Below, in pieces: positions 1 to 5,062 of a stretch of DNA of 9,140 bases. A model generated the notes under the pieces. The model saw only the letters and a list, made by a program, of their open reading frames with translations, did no database searches and was not told where the DNA came from. The DNA comes from Desulfofustis sp. (GTDB lineage Bacteria; Desulfobacterota; Desulfobulbia; Desulfobulbales; Desulfocapsaceae). Position 1 is the first letter of the stretch. Each line of letters begins with the position of its first letter. The position numbers and the translations under genes are program-made. The stretch covers positions 1 through 9,140 of the forward strand of contig JAUVWB010000044.1 of the NCBI GenBank assembly GCA_030604345.1, written 5' to 3'.

Positions 1-2
1 AG

Positions 3-1001
3 GCCAGCTCCGGCAGTTCCGCTGCAGAGCCGGTACCGGCAAAGGGCGTCGGCAGTTGGTCCGATCAGCTGGCCGAGCATCCCGGGTTGCTCAGTTCCGC
101 CATCGAACAACGCTATATGCTACCGCCTCTTCTGGTTGAGCGGCCGGTATTCGAACCGTGGCTGGCGGTATCGGCGGCGGTGCGGTTTTATCATGCCGCC
201 CGAGGTATCGATGAGGTTCGCCGCTGTGTCCGGCACCTGCCGCTCGATGAATCATTTACCCAACCCGAGTGGCAGCAGGCCGAATCGCTGCCGGTCGAGT
301 TGGAAGCGTGTCCGACGGCGCCACCCGAGGGGAGTCGTTATCGGCCGTTACCCGGTTCGCTGTCGGCCCGCAAAGACCTGCAAAGCTTTGCGCGCGACTA
401 CGGTGATCACCTGTATCAGCATGAACGCCTGGAACTGCTCCGTGCCCCGGAGCTCAAGCTCGAATCCCGCCCCGGCGAGAGCGAGGCCGATTTCCGGGTG
501 CGCATTGCCGATTGCCTGCGCGAGAAAAAGGAAGGTGCGGCGGAAAAGCTGTTGAAGAGCTTTCAGGGCAAGCGGGAGCGGTTGGAAAAGCAGTTGGAGG
601 CGGCGGCGCTGAAAGTCGACAAGGAACGCGGTGATGTGAGCGCCAGGAAAACGGACACACTGATTTCCTTTGGATCGGCCATCCTTGGCGCCTTTCTCGG
701 GCGCAAGGCGCTCTCTTCCACCACGGTCACCAGGGCGGCCGGCGGCCTCAGGAGTGTCGGGCGCGTAACCAAAGAGCAGGAAGACGTCCGGCGGGCAGAA
801 GAGGCGCTGGCGGTCATAGAGGAGGAAATCGGTCGTCTGGACAACGAACAGGAAGCAGCCCTCCTGGCGTTGGCCGAAGAACACGATCCGGAACGGGCGA
901 AGGTCGAATCGTTTTCGCTGAAACCGCGGCGGGCTGACGTCTTTGACGTCAAGGCCTGCTTGCTCTGGGAGATGGTTCCCCCACCTGCACTGGGCGGGTG
1001 A
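3..1001 (+). CDS. C-terminal part of an ATP-binding protein, HerA/DUF87-like (5' end outside window)
   Basis: The frame is open from the first bases of the window with no stop upstream of the TTG at 87, so this is the 3' part of a longer gene and 87 is not a real start. The visible 332 codons hold no Walker motifs. The segment from about 540 to 900 is rich in charged heptads and reads as two coiled-coil stretches. They flank a hydrophobic, glycine-containing turn (TLISFGSAILGAFLGRKAL, around 657-714). The end (SFSLKPRRADVFDV...LLWEMVPP) resembles, from memory, the C-terminus of large bacterial ATP-binding proteins with a HerA/DUF87-type AAA domain, which would lie upstream of the window. The role is unknown; DNA translocation or anchoring of a complex is a guess. 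The gene ends 25 bp before the stop of the convergent gene at 1027. I see no intrinsic terminator between them, only a short GTCCGGAC palindrome at 1009-1016. Confidence 0.6.
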   Translation, partial: ASSGSSAAEPVPAKGVGSWSDQLAEHPGLLSSAIEQRYMLPPLLVERPVFEPWLAVSAAVRFYHAARGIDEVRRCVRHLPLDESFTQPEWQQAESLPVELEACPTAPPEGSRYRPLPGSLSARKDLQSFARDYGDHLYQHERLELLRAPELKLESRPGESEADFRVRIADCLREKKEGAAEKLLKSFQGKRERLEKQLEAAALKVDKERGDVSARKTDTLISFGSAILGAFLGRKALSSTTVTRAAGGLRSVGRVTKEQEDVRRAEEALAVIEEEIGRLDNEQEAALLALAEEHDPERAKVESFSLKPRRADVFDVKACLLWEMVPPPALGG

Positions 1002-1026
1002 GCTGGATGTCCGGACTCATGGCCCG

Positions 1027-2085
1027 TCAGGCGGTTTCGTGCGGTCCACTATCGGTGTCCGCGTCGGTTTCGGCCCGTTCCTGGTAGTGTTTTCTGGCCA
1101 GGGAGCCGACGCTCTGGACATCGATTCCCACATCATCCTTTGGTGATACTATAAATAATTGATATTTAAGCAATCTTTTGCCTGGATTGGTTCGGTTGTA
1201 GATACGTATGATACCGAGGATGGGCAGACCATGGATCTCGGCAAAGATGTCGTCCGGGGTGAAGCCCTGGTTGCGCCGTTTCATTTCTCCAGCCAGTTGC
1301 TTGTTCACCGATTCGAATGTGAAGGTGGCAAATTCACCGAACCTGCCGATGCCCAGGATCCTGGTCAATCCGGTATAGTTGTTGCTTTTGTAGCGGGTGT
1401 CGTGGCAGACCACCACGTAGGGCGGGTAAAGGATGGTGTTGTCGGAAGACAGAGCCTTGTCCCGGGTGCGATCCAGGTCGGCCATAAAACGCCGGGTCTG
1501 CTTCTCGGAAAAGTTCAATTCTGTCTTGTAATAGGCGAAAAACATCGGCGGTTCGATGAGGCCAACCGAGATACAGGAGCTGATCCGGGTTCGAGCCCCG
1601 TAGGGCGGCTTCATGTAGGTGGGGCAATGGCTTTTGATGATGTCGTCGGAGTCGATTTCGATGACCGGACCGGTGCCGACTTTTCTCGAGCGCCGGTGGG
1701 CGGCTTTTTTGTAGGTGAAGATGCGTCGGGCCGCTTTGGAGAAAAAGCCGCTGTCCAGGTTGACGCTGGGGGCTATGCCGTCCGGGTAGAGCAGGGTGGC
1801 ATTGTCGTTGCGCATGGCGTCTCTAATTTTGCGACGGAACTCGCCGCCACTGATCGGCCCGTACGGCTCGTATCTGATGAACCGCTCGTCCACATCCTGG
1901 TAGATCAAGCCGCCGGGAATGAAAATGGCTCCTTTGTTGTCGAATCGTCCGGTGGCGCCTTCGTCGTCCACCCCGGGCATGAAACCCATACGCTCATGTT
2001 CCAGCATCCGGCATAACGTATCGAAGCGGATGGTGATGATTTCCTTGATCAGTTCGTTGTCGACAATGTCTTTTTTGCCGATCAT
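1027..2085 (-). CDS. Hypothetical protein, 352 aa, family not recognised
   Basis: I do not recognise this protein. The ATG at 2085 is preceded by GGAG with a 5-nt spacer, a good ribosome binding site. The product looks soluble, with no signal peptide and no membrane helix. Visible landmarks are a GAIFIPGG strand-turn near residues 52-59, GPISGGEFRRKIRDAMRNDN near 76-95, LLYPDGIAP near 98-106, CPTYMKPPYGARTRISSC near 154-171 and VVVCHDTRYKSNNYTGLTRI near 224-243. The conserved-looking glycine, tyrosine and arginine clusters suggest a folded enzymatic or nucleotide-handling domain, but no catalytic motif can be assigned. The last 20 residues are acidic and probably disordered. The gene converges on the ATP-binding protein and is transcribed away from the DUF6639-like gene. 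A long open frame on the opposite strand (1159-2016) is judged to be its shadow. Reality of the gene is likely; function is open. Confidence 0.75.
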   Translation of the reverse strand: MIGKKDIVDNELIKEIITIRFDTLCRMLEHERMGFMPGVDDEGATGRFDNKGAIFIPGGLIYQDVDERFIRYEPYGPISGGEFRRKIRDAMRNDNATLLYPDGIAPSVNLDSGFFSKAARRIFTYKKAAHRRSRKVGTGPVIEIDSDDIIKSHCPTYMKPPYGARTRISSCISVGLIEPPMFFAYYKTELNFSEKQTRRFMADLDRTRDKALSSDNTILYPPYVVVCHDTRYKSNNYTGLTRILGIGRFGEFATFTFESVNKQLAGEMKRRNQGFTPDDIFAEIHGLPILGIIRIYNRTNPGKRLLKYQLFIVSPKDDVGIDVQSVGSLARKHYQERAETDADTDSGPHETA

Positions 2086-2343
2086 GCCCGCTCCGGGTTG
2101 TCGTTCGTAGCAAGAAAGCCAGACTGCTCTATCCTTTCAGTTTAGAATATATCTGCTAGAAAAACAATTCACTATGCAGGGTGGGGGGAGAAGCGGTGGG
2201 GTGACTGCCGGCTCATTGCCGTGAGCAGGTAGCATTGTTATGCAGATGGGAATGATTATCGTGATGGCATCAAGGAGATCTGCAATAGCGCCAAAAATTG
2301 ATGAGGCGGTGCGTTATAGGGTGAGGTGATGGAGGTGGGGAGC
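2086..2343. other. Divergent intergenic region (258 bp)
   Basis: This region lies between the minus-strand 352-aa gene and the plus-strand exported-protein gene. It holds the AT-rich stretch at 2140-2175 described as a possible minus promoter, and a 7-bp inverted repeat, TGCAGAT at 2241-2247 and ATCTGCA at 2278-2284, with a 30-nt spacer. A 27-codon open frame runs from the ATG at 2246 to the TGA at 2327-2329, but it lacks a convincing ribosome binding site. I could not find a well-formed plus-strand promoter for the gene at 2344. Confidence 0.4.
2144..2174 (-). promoter_or_regulatory. Weak candidate promoter for the 352-aa protein gene
   Basis: On the minus strand there is an AT-rich TATATT (plus 2146-2151), five of six matches to the -10 consensus. 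At 17 bp a poor TAGTGA (2169-2174) could act as -35. An overlapping pair, GTGAAT and TATTCT, is also spaced 17 bp. Transcription would start about 65 bp before the ATG. The -35 box is weak, so this is tentative. Confidence 0.25.
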
Positions 2344-3068
2344 ATGCGGCATAGGAGCGAAAAAACGACAAGTACCTGGCTTGCTTCCCTGATCGTGTTG
2401 CTGGTCCTGCAGCTTGCGCTCAAAAAAACAGCTGGGCCGACCACCACGACACCCCCGCCTGTCCGGATCAGCCTCGGGTGGAGGTCTTTGGGGCGGATTC
2501 TGAGACGGCGCTCCTCATCTGCCTTTTTGCCGGGCGGGCGTTGGCAGAGCTGGAGCGCTACGGCCTGCCGTTGCAACAGGGGATTGTCATCGATATGGTC
2601 GAAATCTCCATCGACAACCATGGCTATATCGCCTATGGCAGTTACGATAGCCGCATCGATCGGATCCGCCTCATGTCACCCGCAGCCATCCGGGAGGGGG
2701 TCTCGGCTCCCCAGGTCTACGACGAACCATTCGACGACGTCCACTATGGCGGCGCCGTTGCCCATGAGGTCGCTCATGCCGTGGTCCAGCAACATCTGCA
2801 GGTTCGGCCCCTGTCTCCCACGCCGCAGGAATACCTGGCCCACGCCATCCAACTGGCGGTACTGCCGGCCGAGCGGCGTCAGCGGATTATCGAGCGGGCC
2901 AACGTGGAAGCCTGGGAGTCGGGAGATACCCTCGCCGATGCCTATATGGCCATCAACCAGACCGGCTTTGCGGTGAAATCGTATCTTCACCTGACCGGCC
3001 TGGCTGACCCTGCCGCTTTCGTTCAGTATCTGTTACGAGCGCGCTGGTTTGTTACTACGATACCGTGA
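2344..3068 (+). CDS. Exported HExxH metallopeptidase-like protein (DUF6639-like), frame broken after the signal peptide
   Basis: The mature domain is read in one frame to 3068 and carries HEVAH within HEVAHAVVQQH (residues 96-106 counted from the GTG at 2478). An EYLAH segment follows, with Glu 118 eighteen residues after the second His. This HExxH...E layout is typical of zinc gluzincins, and the overall pattern resembles, from memory, the DUF6639 family of secreted proteins. The reading frame continues sensibly upstream of 2478 as AQKNSWADHHDTPACPDQPR. There is no start codon there, and a TAG closes the frame at 2352-2354. In the neighbouring frame, ATG 2344 follows GGAGGT at 2331-2336 with a 7-nt spacer and encodes a textbook signal peptide (MRHRSEKTTSTW, then LASLIVLLVLQLA). 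Joining them needs a -1 shift, most simply at A7 (2422-2428). This may be a mutation, a homopolymer sequencing error or slippage. If only GTG 2478 is used, the product lacks its signal peptide. Tail overlaps the convergent ORF at 3055. Confidence 0.8.
2412..2428 (+). other. Frame junction between signal peptide and mature domain (A7 tract)
   Basis: The signal-peptide frame reads ...CTG CAG CTT GCG CTC AAA AAA ACA, while the mature-domain frame reads GCT CAA AAA AAC AGC TGG from 2418. The frames differ by -1. One extra A in the tract at 2422-2428 would fuse them as ...LALKKNSWADHH. A shift slightly earlier would instead give an ACA-Q junction resembling a signal peptidase I site. Confidence 0.6.
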
Positions 3069-3246
3069 TCCCGTGTTTTGTTTGTCCGGTTTGGCTGTCC
3101 GGATGAAGACCGGTGGGCGCCGTGGAAGCCGGGCAAGGTTGGATTTTGTCGCGATGCAGGCAGGTTCTGATGATCGCTTGGAAGGCATCCCAATCGGTGG
3201 TGGCCAGGGCTGATTGCTTGGCAAAAGCGATTTCGTGACGATGCAT
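3055..3246 (-). CDS. Small ORF (63 aa) directly downstream of the cobalamin riboswitch, function unknown
   Basis: The ATG at 3246 is preceded by AGGAG (plus 3253-3257) with a 6-nt spacer, a strong ribosome binding site. It is the first ORF after the cobalamin riboswitch and its terminator, about 50 nt beyond the U-tract. The product starts MHRHEIAFAKQSALATTDWD and has a short amphipathic stretch (AFQAIIRTCLHRDKI) with two cysteines (residues 29 and 38) and several histidines. The second half (about residues 39-63) is low in hydrophobics and looks disordered. No transmembrane helix is present, so it does not look like the small cobalt-transport protein CbtB. I recognise no family. The stop codon lies inside the 3' end of the convergent DUF6639-like gene (14-bp overlap). 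It may be a true regulated micro-protein, a remnant of a truncated B12-regulated gene, or an untranslated part of an antisense RNA. Confidence 0.45.
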   Translation of the reverse strand: MHRHEIAFAKQSALATTDWDAFQAIIRTCLHRDKIQPCPASTAPTGLHPDSQTGQTKHGITVS

Positions 3247-3295
3247 GGGGGTCTCCTGTGGTAGAGGTACGGGGAGTGTGAGGAGATCCCGGACG

Positions 3296-3327
3296 AAAAA
3301 ACCCCGGGATCGATAACGATCCGGGGG
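3296..3327 (-). terminator. Intrinsic terminator of the cobalamin riboswitch
   Basis: Read on the minus strand, CCCCCGGATCG (plus 3317-3327), loop TTAT and CGATCCCGGGG (3302-3312) form an 11-position stem with a single C-C mismatch, followed at once by TTTTTT (3296-3301). It lies about 60 nt after the aptamer and before the 63-aa ORF, the usual place for the expression platform of a terminating riboswitch. Residues 3318-3324 in its 5' arm can alternatively pair with aptamer bases 3409-3415. Confidence 0.88.
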
Positions 3328-3387
3328 CCCTGTCCCACAGACGTAACTTCCGGCTGTCCCTATTCCGCGGGGAGCAGGCCGACTTCA

Positions 3388-3538
3388 ACAAGGTAGGTCT
3401 TCTGACTTCCGGATCTCCCGCTTCGTTGCGCCTTCCCGGCACCTGCCAGTGGCCTATGCAACGAGCGTCCCCGGTTACAGCGGCGGGCCCGTTCCCGATT
3501 TGCACGGGATTCCCTCTTCGGTCGATACGACACCTTGT
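3388..3538 (-). ncRNA. Cobalamin (adenosylcobalamin-type) riboswitch aptamer
   Basis: The minus strand carries the hallmark elements of the cobalamin riboswitch in order. A closing helix P1 is formed by ACAAGGT (plus 3532-3538) and ACCTTGT (3388-3394), seven perfect pairs. Between them are the conserved core GGAATCCCGTGCAAATCGGG, then GCCCGCCGCTGTAA, then GCCACTG, the GGTGCCGGGAAGGCG segment, and a B12-box-like AGTCAGAAGACCTACC just before P1 closes. Ligand binding is expected to favour the terminator downstream and so switch off the transcript when B12 is plentiful. In known cases such elements control B12 synthesis, cobalt or B12 uptake, or B12-independent isoenzymes. Here only a 63-aa ORF follows. 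Recognition of the aptamer is firm; the regulated target is not known. Confidence 0.93.
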
Positions 3539-3545
3539 CCCCTCA

Positions 3546-3574
3546 TCGATAGTCGGCTCTCTGGCCTTTGTCAA
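3546..3574 (-). promoter_or_regulatory. Promoter of the riboswitch transcript
   Basis: On the minus strand a perfect -35 box TTGACA (plus 3569-3574) is followed after exactly 17 bp by TATCGA (3546-3551), which matches -10 at its first three positions. The expected start falls near 3538-3540, right where helix P1 of the riboswitch begins, which supports the assignment. Confidence 0.65.
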
Positions 3575-3642
3575 CAAAAATGAATTGTTACCGGGAAGCG
3601 GGCAGGGCTGGAATTATTTTGATCATTTGCTCATAATGAGGC

Positions 3643-3671
3643 TTGTTCCCCGATGCGGCCATGGTTATATT
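3643..3671 (+). promoter_or_regulatory. Promoter of the DUF134 operon
   Basis: TTGTTC (3643-3648) and TATATT (3666-3671, five of six -10 matches) are separated by 17 bp. The predicted start near 3678 leaves a leader of about 22 nt before the ATG at 3700. An 11-bp palindrome, CTCATAATGAG (3630-3640), sits immediately upstream of the -35 box. The riboswitch promoter faces the other way, about 70 bp upstream. Confidence 0.5.
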
Positions 3672-3691
3672 GTGTGCAAATGAACAATATA
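3666..3691 (+). promoter_or_regulatory. 26-bp inverted repeat over the -10/start region, candidate operator
   Basis: TATATTGT (3666-3673) and ACAATATA (3684-3691) are perfect 8-bp complements with a 10-nt spacer. The left half coincides with the -10 box and the repeat ends 8 bp before the DUF134 start codon. The position fits a repressor operator, possibly for autoregulation by the encoded helix-turn-helix protein. A hairpin at the very 5' end of the mRNA is the alternative. Confidence 0.5.
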
Positions 3692-3699
3692 GAGACGCC

Positions 3700-4038
3700 A
3701 TGCCGCGCCCGAAAAAGATCAGATTCGTCTCCCATTTCCCGGTAATCTCAAGATATATGCCGGCTGACGGAGAACTGTCCGGTGCCCTCGAATTGTCCGT
3801 GGAGGGACTGGAGACGATCCGTTTCTGTGACGGCGACAGATATGATCACGAGACTGCCGCTCAACGGATGGGGGTATCTCGCCAGACGTATGGCCAGGTG
3901 TTGGCCGAAGCCCGGGCGACCATCGCCCGGGCCTTGCTTGATGGCAAAAGTCTCACCATCGGCGGCGGTCATCATTGTCCGAATACGCCAGACTGCCAGG
4001 GGCGACGGTATCGCCGCCGCGGTGACACTGACCGGTGA
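3700..4038 (+). CDS. DUF134 family putative DNA-binding protein
   Basis: A 112-aa protein that begins MPRPKKIRFVSHFP, the usual opening of the DUF134 (UPF0251) family. Residues 36-80 contain the family's helix-turn-helix, with AAQRMGVSRQTYGQVLAEAR the most conserved-looking part, similar to sigma-70 region 4 folds. The C-terminal tail has HHCPNTPDC (residues 91-99), a possible metal-binding cluster, followed by a basic stretch RRYRRR. The start at 3700 is chosen because it matches the family N-terminus and follows the predicted promoter and operator. The in-frame TTG at 3643 is part of the -35 box. The ribosome binding site is weak. It heads an operon with two glycine-rich proteins, an arrangement common for DUF134 and DUF5320 in anaerobes. 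Its biochemical role is not established; a transcriptional regulator, perhaps of its own operon, is likely. Confidence 0.88.
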   Translation: MPRPKKIRFVSHFPVISRYMPADGELSGALELSVEGLETIRFCDGDRYDHETAAQRMGVSRQTYGQVLAEARATIARALLDGKSLTIGGGHHCPNTPDCQGRRYRRRGDTDR

Positions 4039-4141
4039 GGCTGCAGGTGCCGGTAAACAATCATCCGTCCAGGGGCCGGATCGGCAGCGGTGTCCGAGAG
4101 CCAGGTATGCCCATCGGGCGGAACAGAAAAGGAGAATGCGT

Positions 4142-4351
4142 ATGCCACAAAAAGATGGAACAGGTCCCATGAACAATGATCAGCACGAGCAGACGAAACA
4201 ACGACCGGCGAACGAACCACCTGGGCCGGGAGGAATGCGCCCCGGACGTGGCCTTGGTCGCGGTGGAGGCAAAGGTCGTCGCGACGGCACCGGTGGCGGC
4301 ATGGGCCGCGGCGGAGGTGGCCGTGGCGGCAGACGTGGTCAACTCGGCTGA
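4142..4351 (+). CDS. Small glycine/arginine-rich protein, divergent DUF5320-like
   Basis: A 69-aa protein with AGGAG at 4130-4134, 7 nt before the ATG at 4142; a second ATG at 4136 is too close to it. The N-terminus MPQKDGTGPM mirrors the KTGPM opening of the next gene. The body after about residue 28 is almost only Gly, Arg, Pro and Lys with repeated GRGGG/RGG-like units, so it is strongly basic and probably disordered. It lacks the cysteines and the C-terminal coiled coil of the downstream protein. It seems to be a shortened or diverged duplicate of that gene. RGG-like tracts bind nucleic acid in other proteins, but no function is shown here. It lies 103 bp after the DUF134 gene and 42 bp before the next gene. 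Confidence 0.65.
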   Translation: MPQKDGTGPMNNDQHEQTKQRPANEPPGPGGMRPGRGLGRGGGKGRRDGTGGGMGRGGGGRGGRRGQLG

Positions 4352-4393
4352 GAGTAGCCGGAGACCGGAATTCAGTATGAAGGAGGTAGTAAC

Positions 4394-4711
4394 ATGCCAG
4401 GATTTGACAAGACCGGCCCGATGGGAGCCGGCCCGATGACCGGCGGAGGTTTCGGACGATGCACCGGAGTTGATGTCGCGAGCGGCGTGTTTGGCCGGGG
4501 AGGGGGACGTGGCCGCGGCTGTGGACGCGGCTGGGCGTTCTCCGGAGGATCCGGCCGTGGACGGGGGTATGCTGCCGGCTACCCACCTGACATGCCGAAT
4601 GTTTCGGCTGAGCAGGAAGTGGATCTTCTCAAGACCGAGGCGCAGCGGCTCGAACAGCAGTTGCAGAGGATCAGCGATCGTCTCGGTAGTCTCCAGCGAA
4701 AACCGGAATAA
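4394..4711 (+). CDS. DUF5320 domain glycine-rich protein
   Basis: A 105-aa protein with an ideal AAGGAGG ribosome binding site 7 nt ahead of the ATG. It opens MPGFDKTGPMGAGPMTGGGF, the characteristic DUF5320 start. Residues 20-60 are glycine/arginine-rich with cysteines at 23 and 43. After a proline-containing hinge (63-69), residues 71-100 form a heptad-like coiled coil (EVDLLKTEAQRLEQQLQRIS). Such proteins are usually found next to DUF134 and NifX-like (dinitrogenase iron-molybdenum cofactor) genes and are suspected of roles in metal handling, but no activity is known. Here it is the last gene of the operon, followed by a strong terminator, and no NifX-like gene is present. Confidence 0.85.
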   Translation: MPGFDKTGPMGAGPMTGGGFGRCTGVDVASGVFGRGGGRGRGCGRGWAFSGGSGRGRGYAAGYPPDMPNVSAEQEVDLLKTEAQRLEQQLQRISDRLGSLQRKPE

Positions 4712-4774
4712 CAGGTTCTCCGACAGCTGAACCCATCCGCCGACGAACCTGAATCACCTGGTGATGTCAGGAAG

Positions 4775-4813
4775 AACGGGAGCCTTGCCAAAGGTTCCCG
4801 TTGCATTTTTTTT
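4775..4813 (+). terminator. Intrinsic terminator of the DUF134-DUF5320 operon
   Basis: AACGGGAGCC (4775-4784) and GGTTCCCGTT (4793-4802) form a 10-bp stem with one G-U pair and an 8-nt loop. Eight T residues follow at 4806-4813. It ends the operon and separates it from the histidine kinase gene, which also argues against a kinase start at 4817. Confidence 0.9.
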
Positions 4814-4988
4814 GGGGTGTTGCGCTCACAGGTGCACGGACGGGAGGGGCTGCAATCAATCGGTGTGGTCTTTGCCACCGCGATCACCGAAGAGTATCAC
4901 CACCGTTCCCGCGCTGGCGACCCTGGTCCGCGGGTGCCGTGTACTGGCACCGCAGAGCATCTCGGAGTGTGGCGACGAGCCTTGTTCA

Positions 4989-5017
4989 TTGCGTATCCTC
5001 AGGTGTTGCGCTATGCT
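4989..5017 (+). promoter_or_regulatory. Candidate promoter of the hybrid histidine kinase
   Basis: TTGCGT (4989-4994) and TATGCT (5012-5017) are spaced 17 bp apart and would start transcription near 5024, about 40 nt before the chosen ATG. Matches are three and four of six, so this is only a suggestion. The rest of 4814-5062 shows no clear gene. Confidence 0.3.
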
Positions 5018-5062
5018 GTGCTGCGTTTGAACATTGTTCTGGGGACAACGAGGTTACGAGCG

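Noticed and set aside
1580..1605. tRNA-like T-arm (GGGTTCGAGCCCCG)
   Set aside because: No acceptor, D or anticodon arms can be placed around it, and it lies in the coding sequence of the 352-aa gene (YGARTRISS).
1159..2016. Long plus-strand open frame (285 codons) opposite the 352-aa gene
   Set aside because: It is antisense to a gene with a good ribosome binding site, its product is a Gly/Val/Asp-rich composition typical of a shadow frame, and it has no ribosome binding site.
1027..2085. Possible diadenylate cyclase (DisA-like) fold for the 352-aa protein, from the GAIFIPGG segment
   Set aside because: The DGA and RHR signature motifs of that family are not present in the expected arrangement.
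2430..2976. Continuation of the signal-peptide frame beyond the A tract
   Set aside because: After the junction it becomes Ser/Arg/Pro-rich with no recognisable fold, and it overlaps the well-patterned HExxH domain in the other frame.
3023..3577. 184-codon minus-strand open frame across the riboswitch
   Set aside because: It runs through the aptamer and terminator, which are structural RNA, and its translation has the random composition expected of a non-coding stretch.
3643..3699. Upstream start for the DUF134 protein
   Set aside because: The TTG belongs to the predicted -35 box and the extra residues are not part of the family's N-terminus, which begins MPRPKK.
4753..4765. ATCACC-T-GGTGAT palindrome as an operator
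   Set aside because: It lies between the operon's last stop and its terminator with no promoter nearby, and it may be a chance repeat.
4817..5062. N-terminal extension of the hybrid kinase to a TTG at 4817
   Set aside because: It starts 4 bp after a strong terminator, has no ribosome binding site, and the 82 residues do not resemble a sensor domain. ATG 5063 is preferred.
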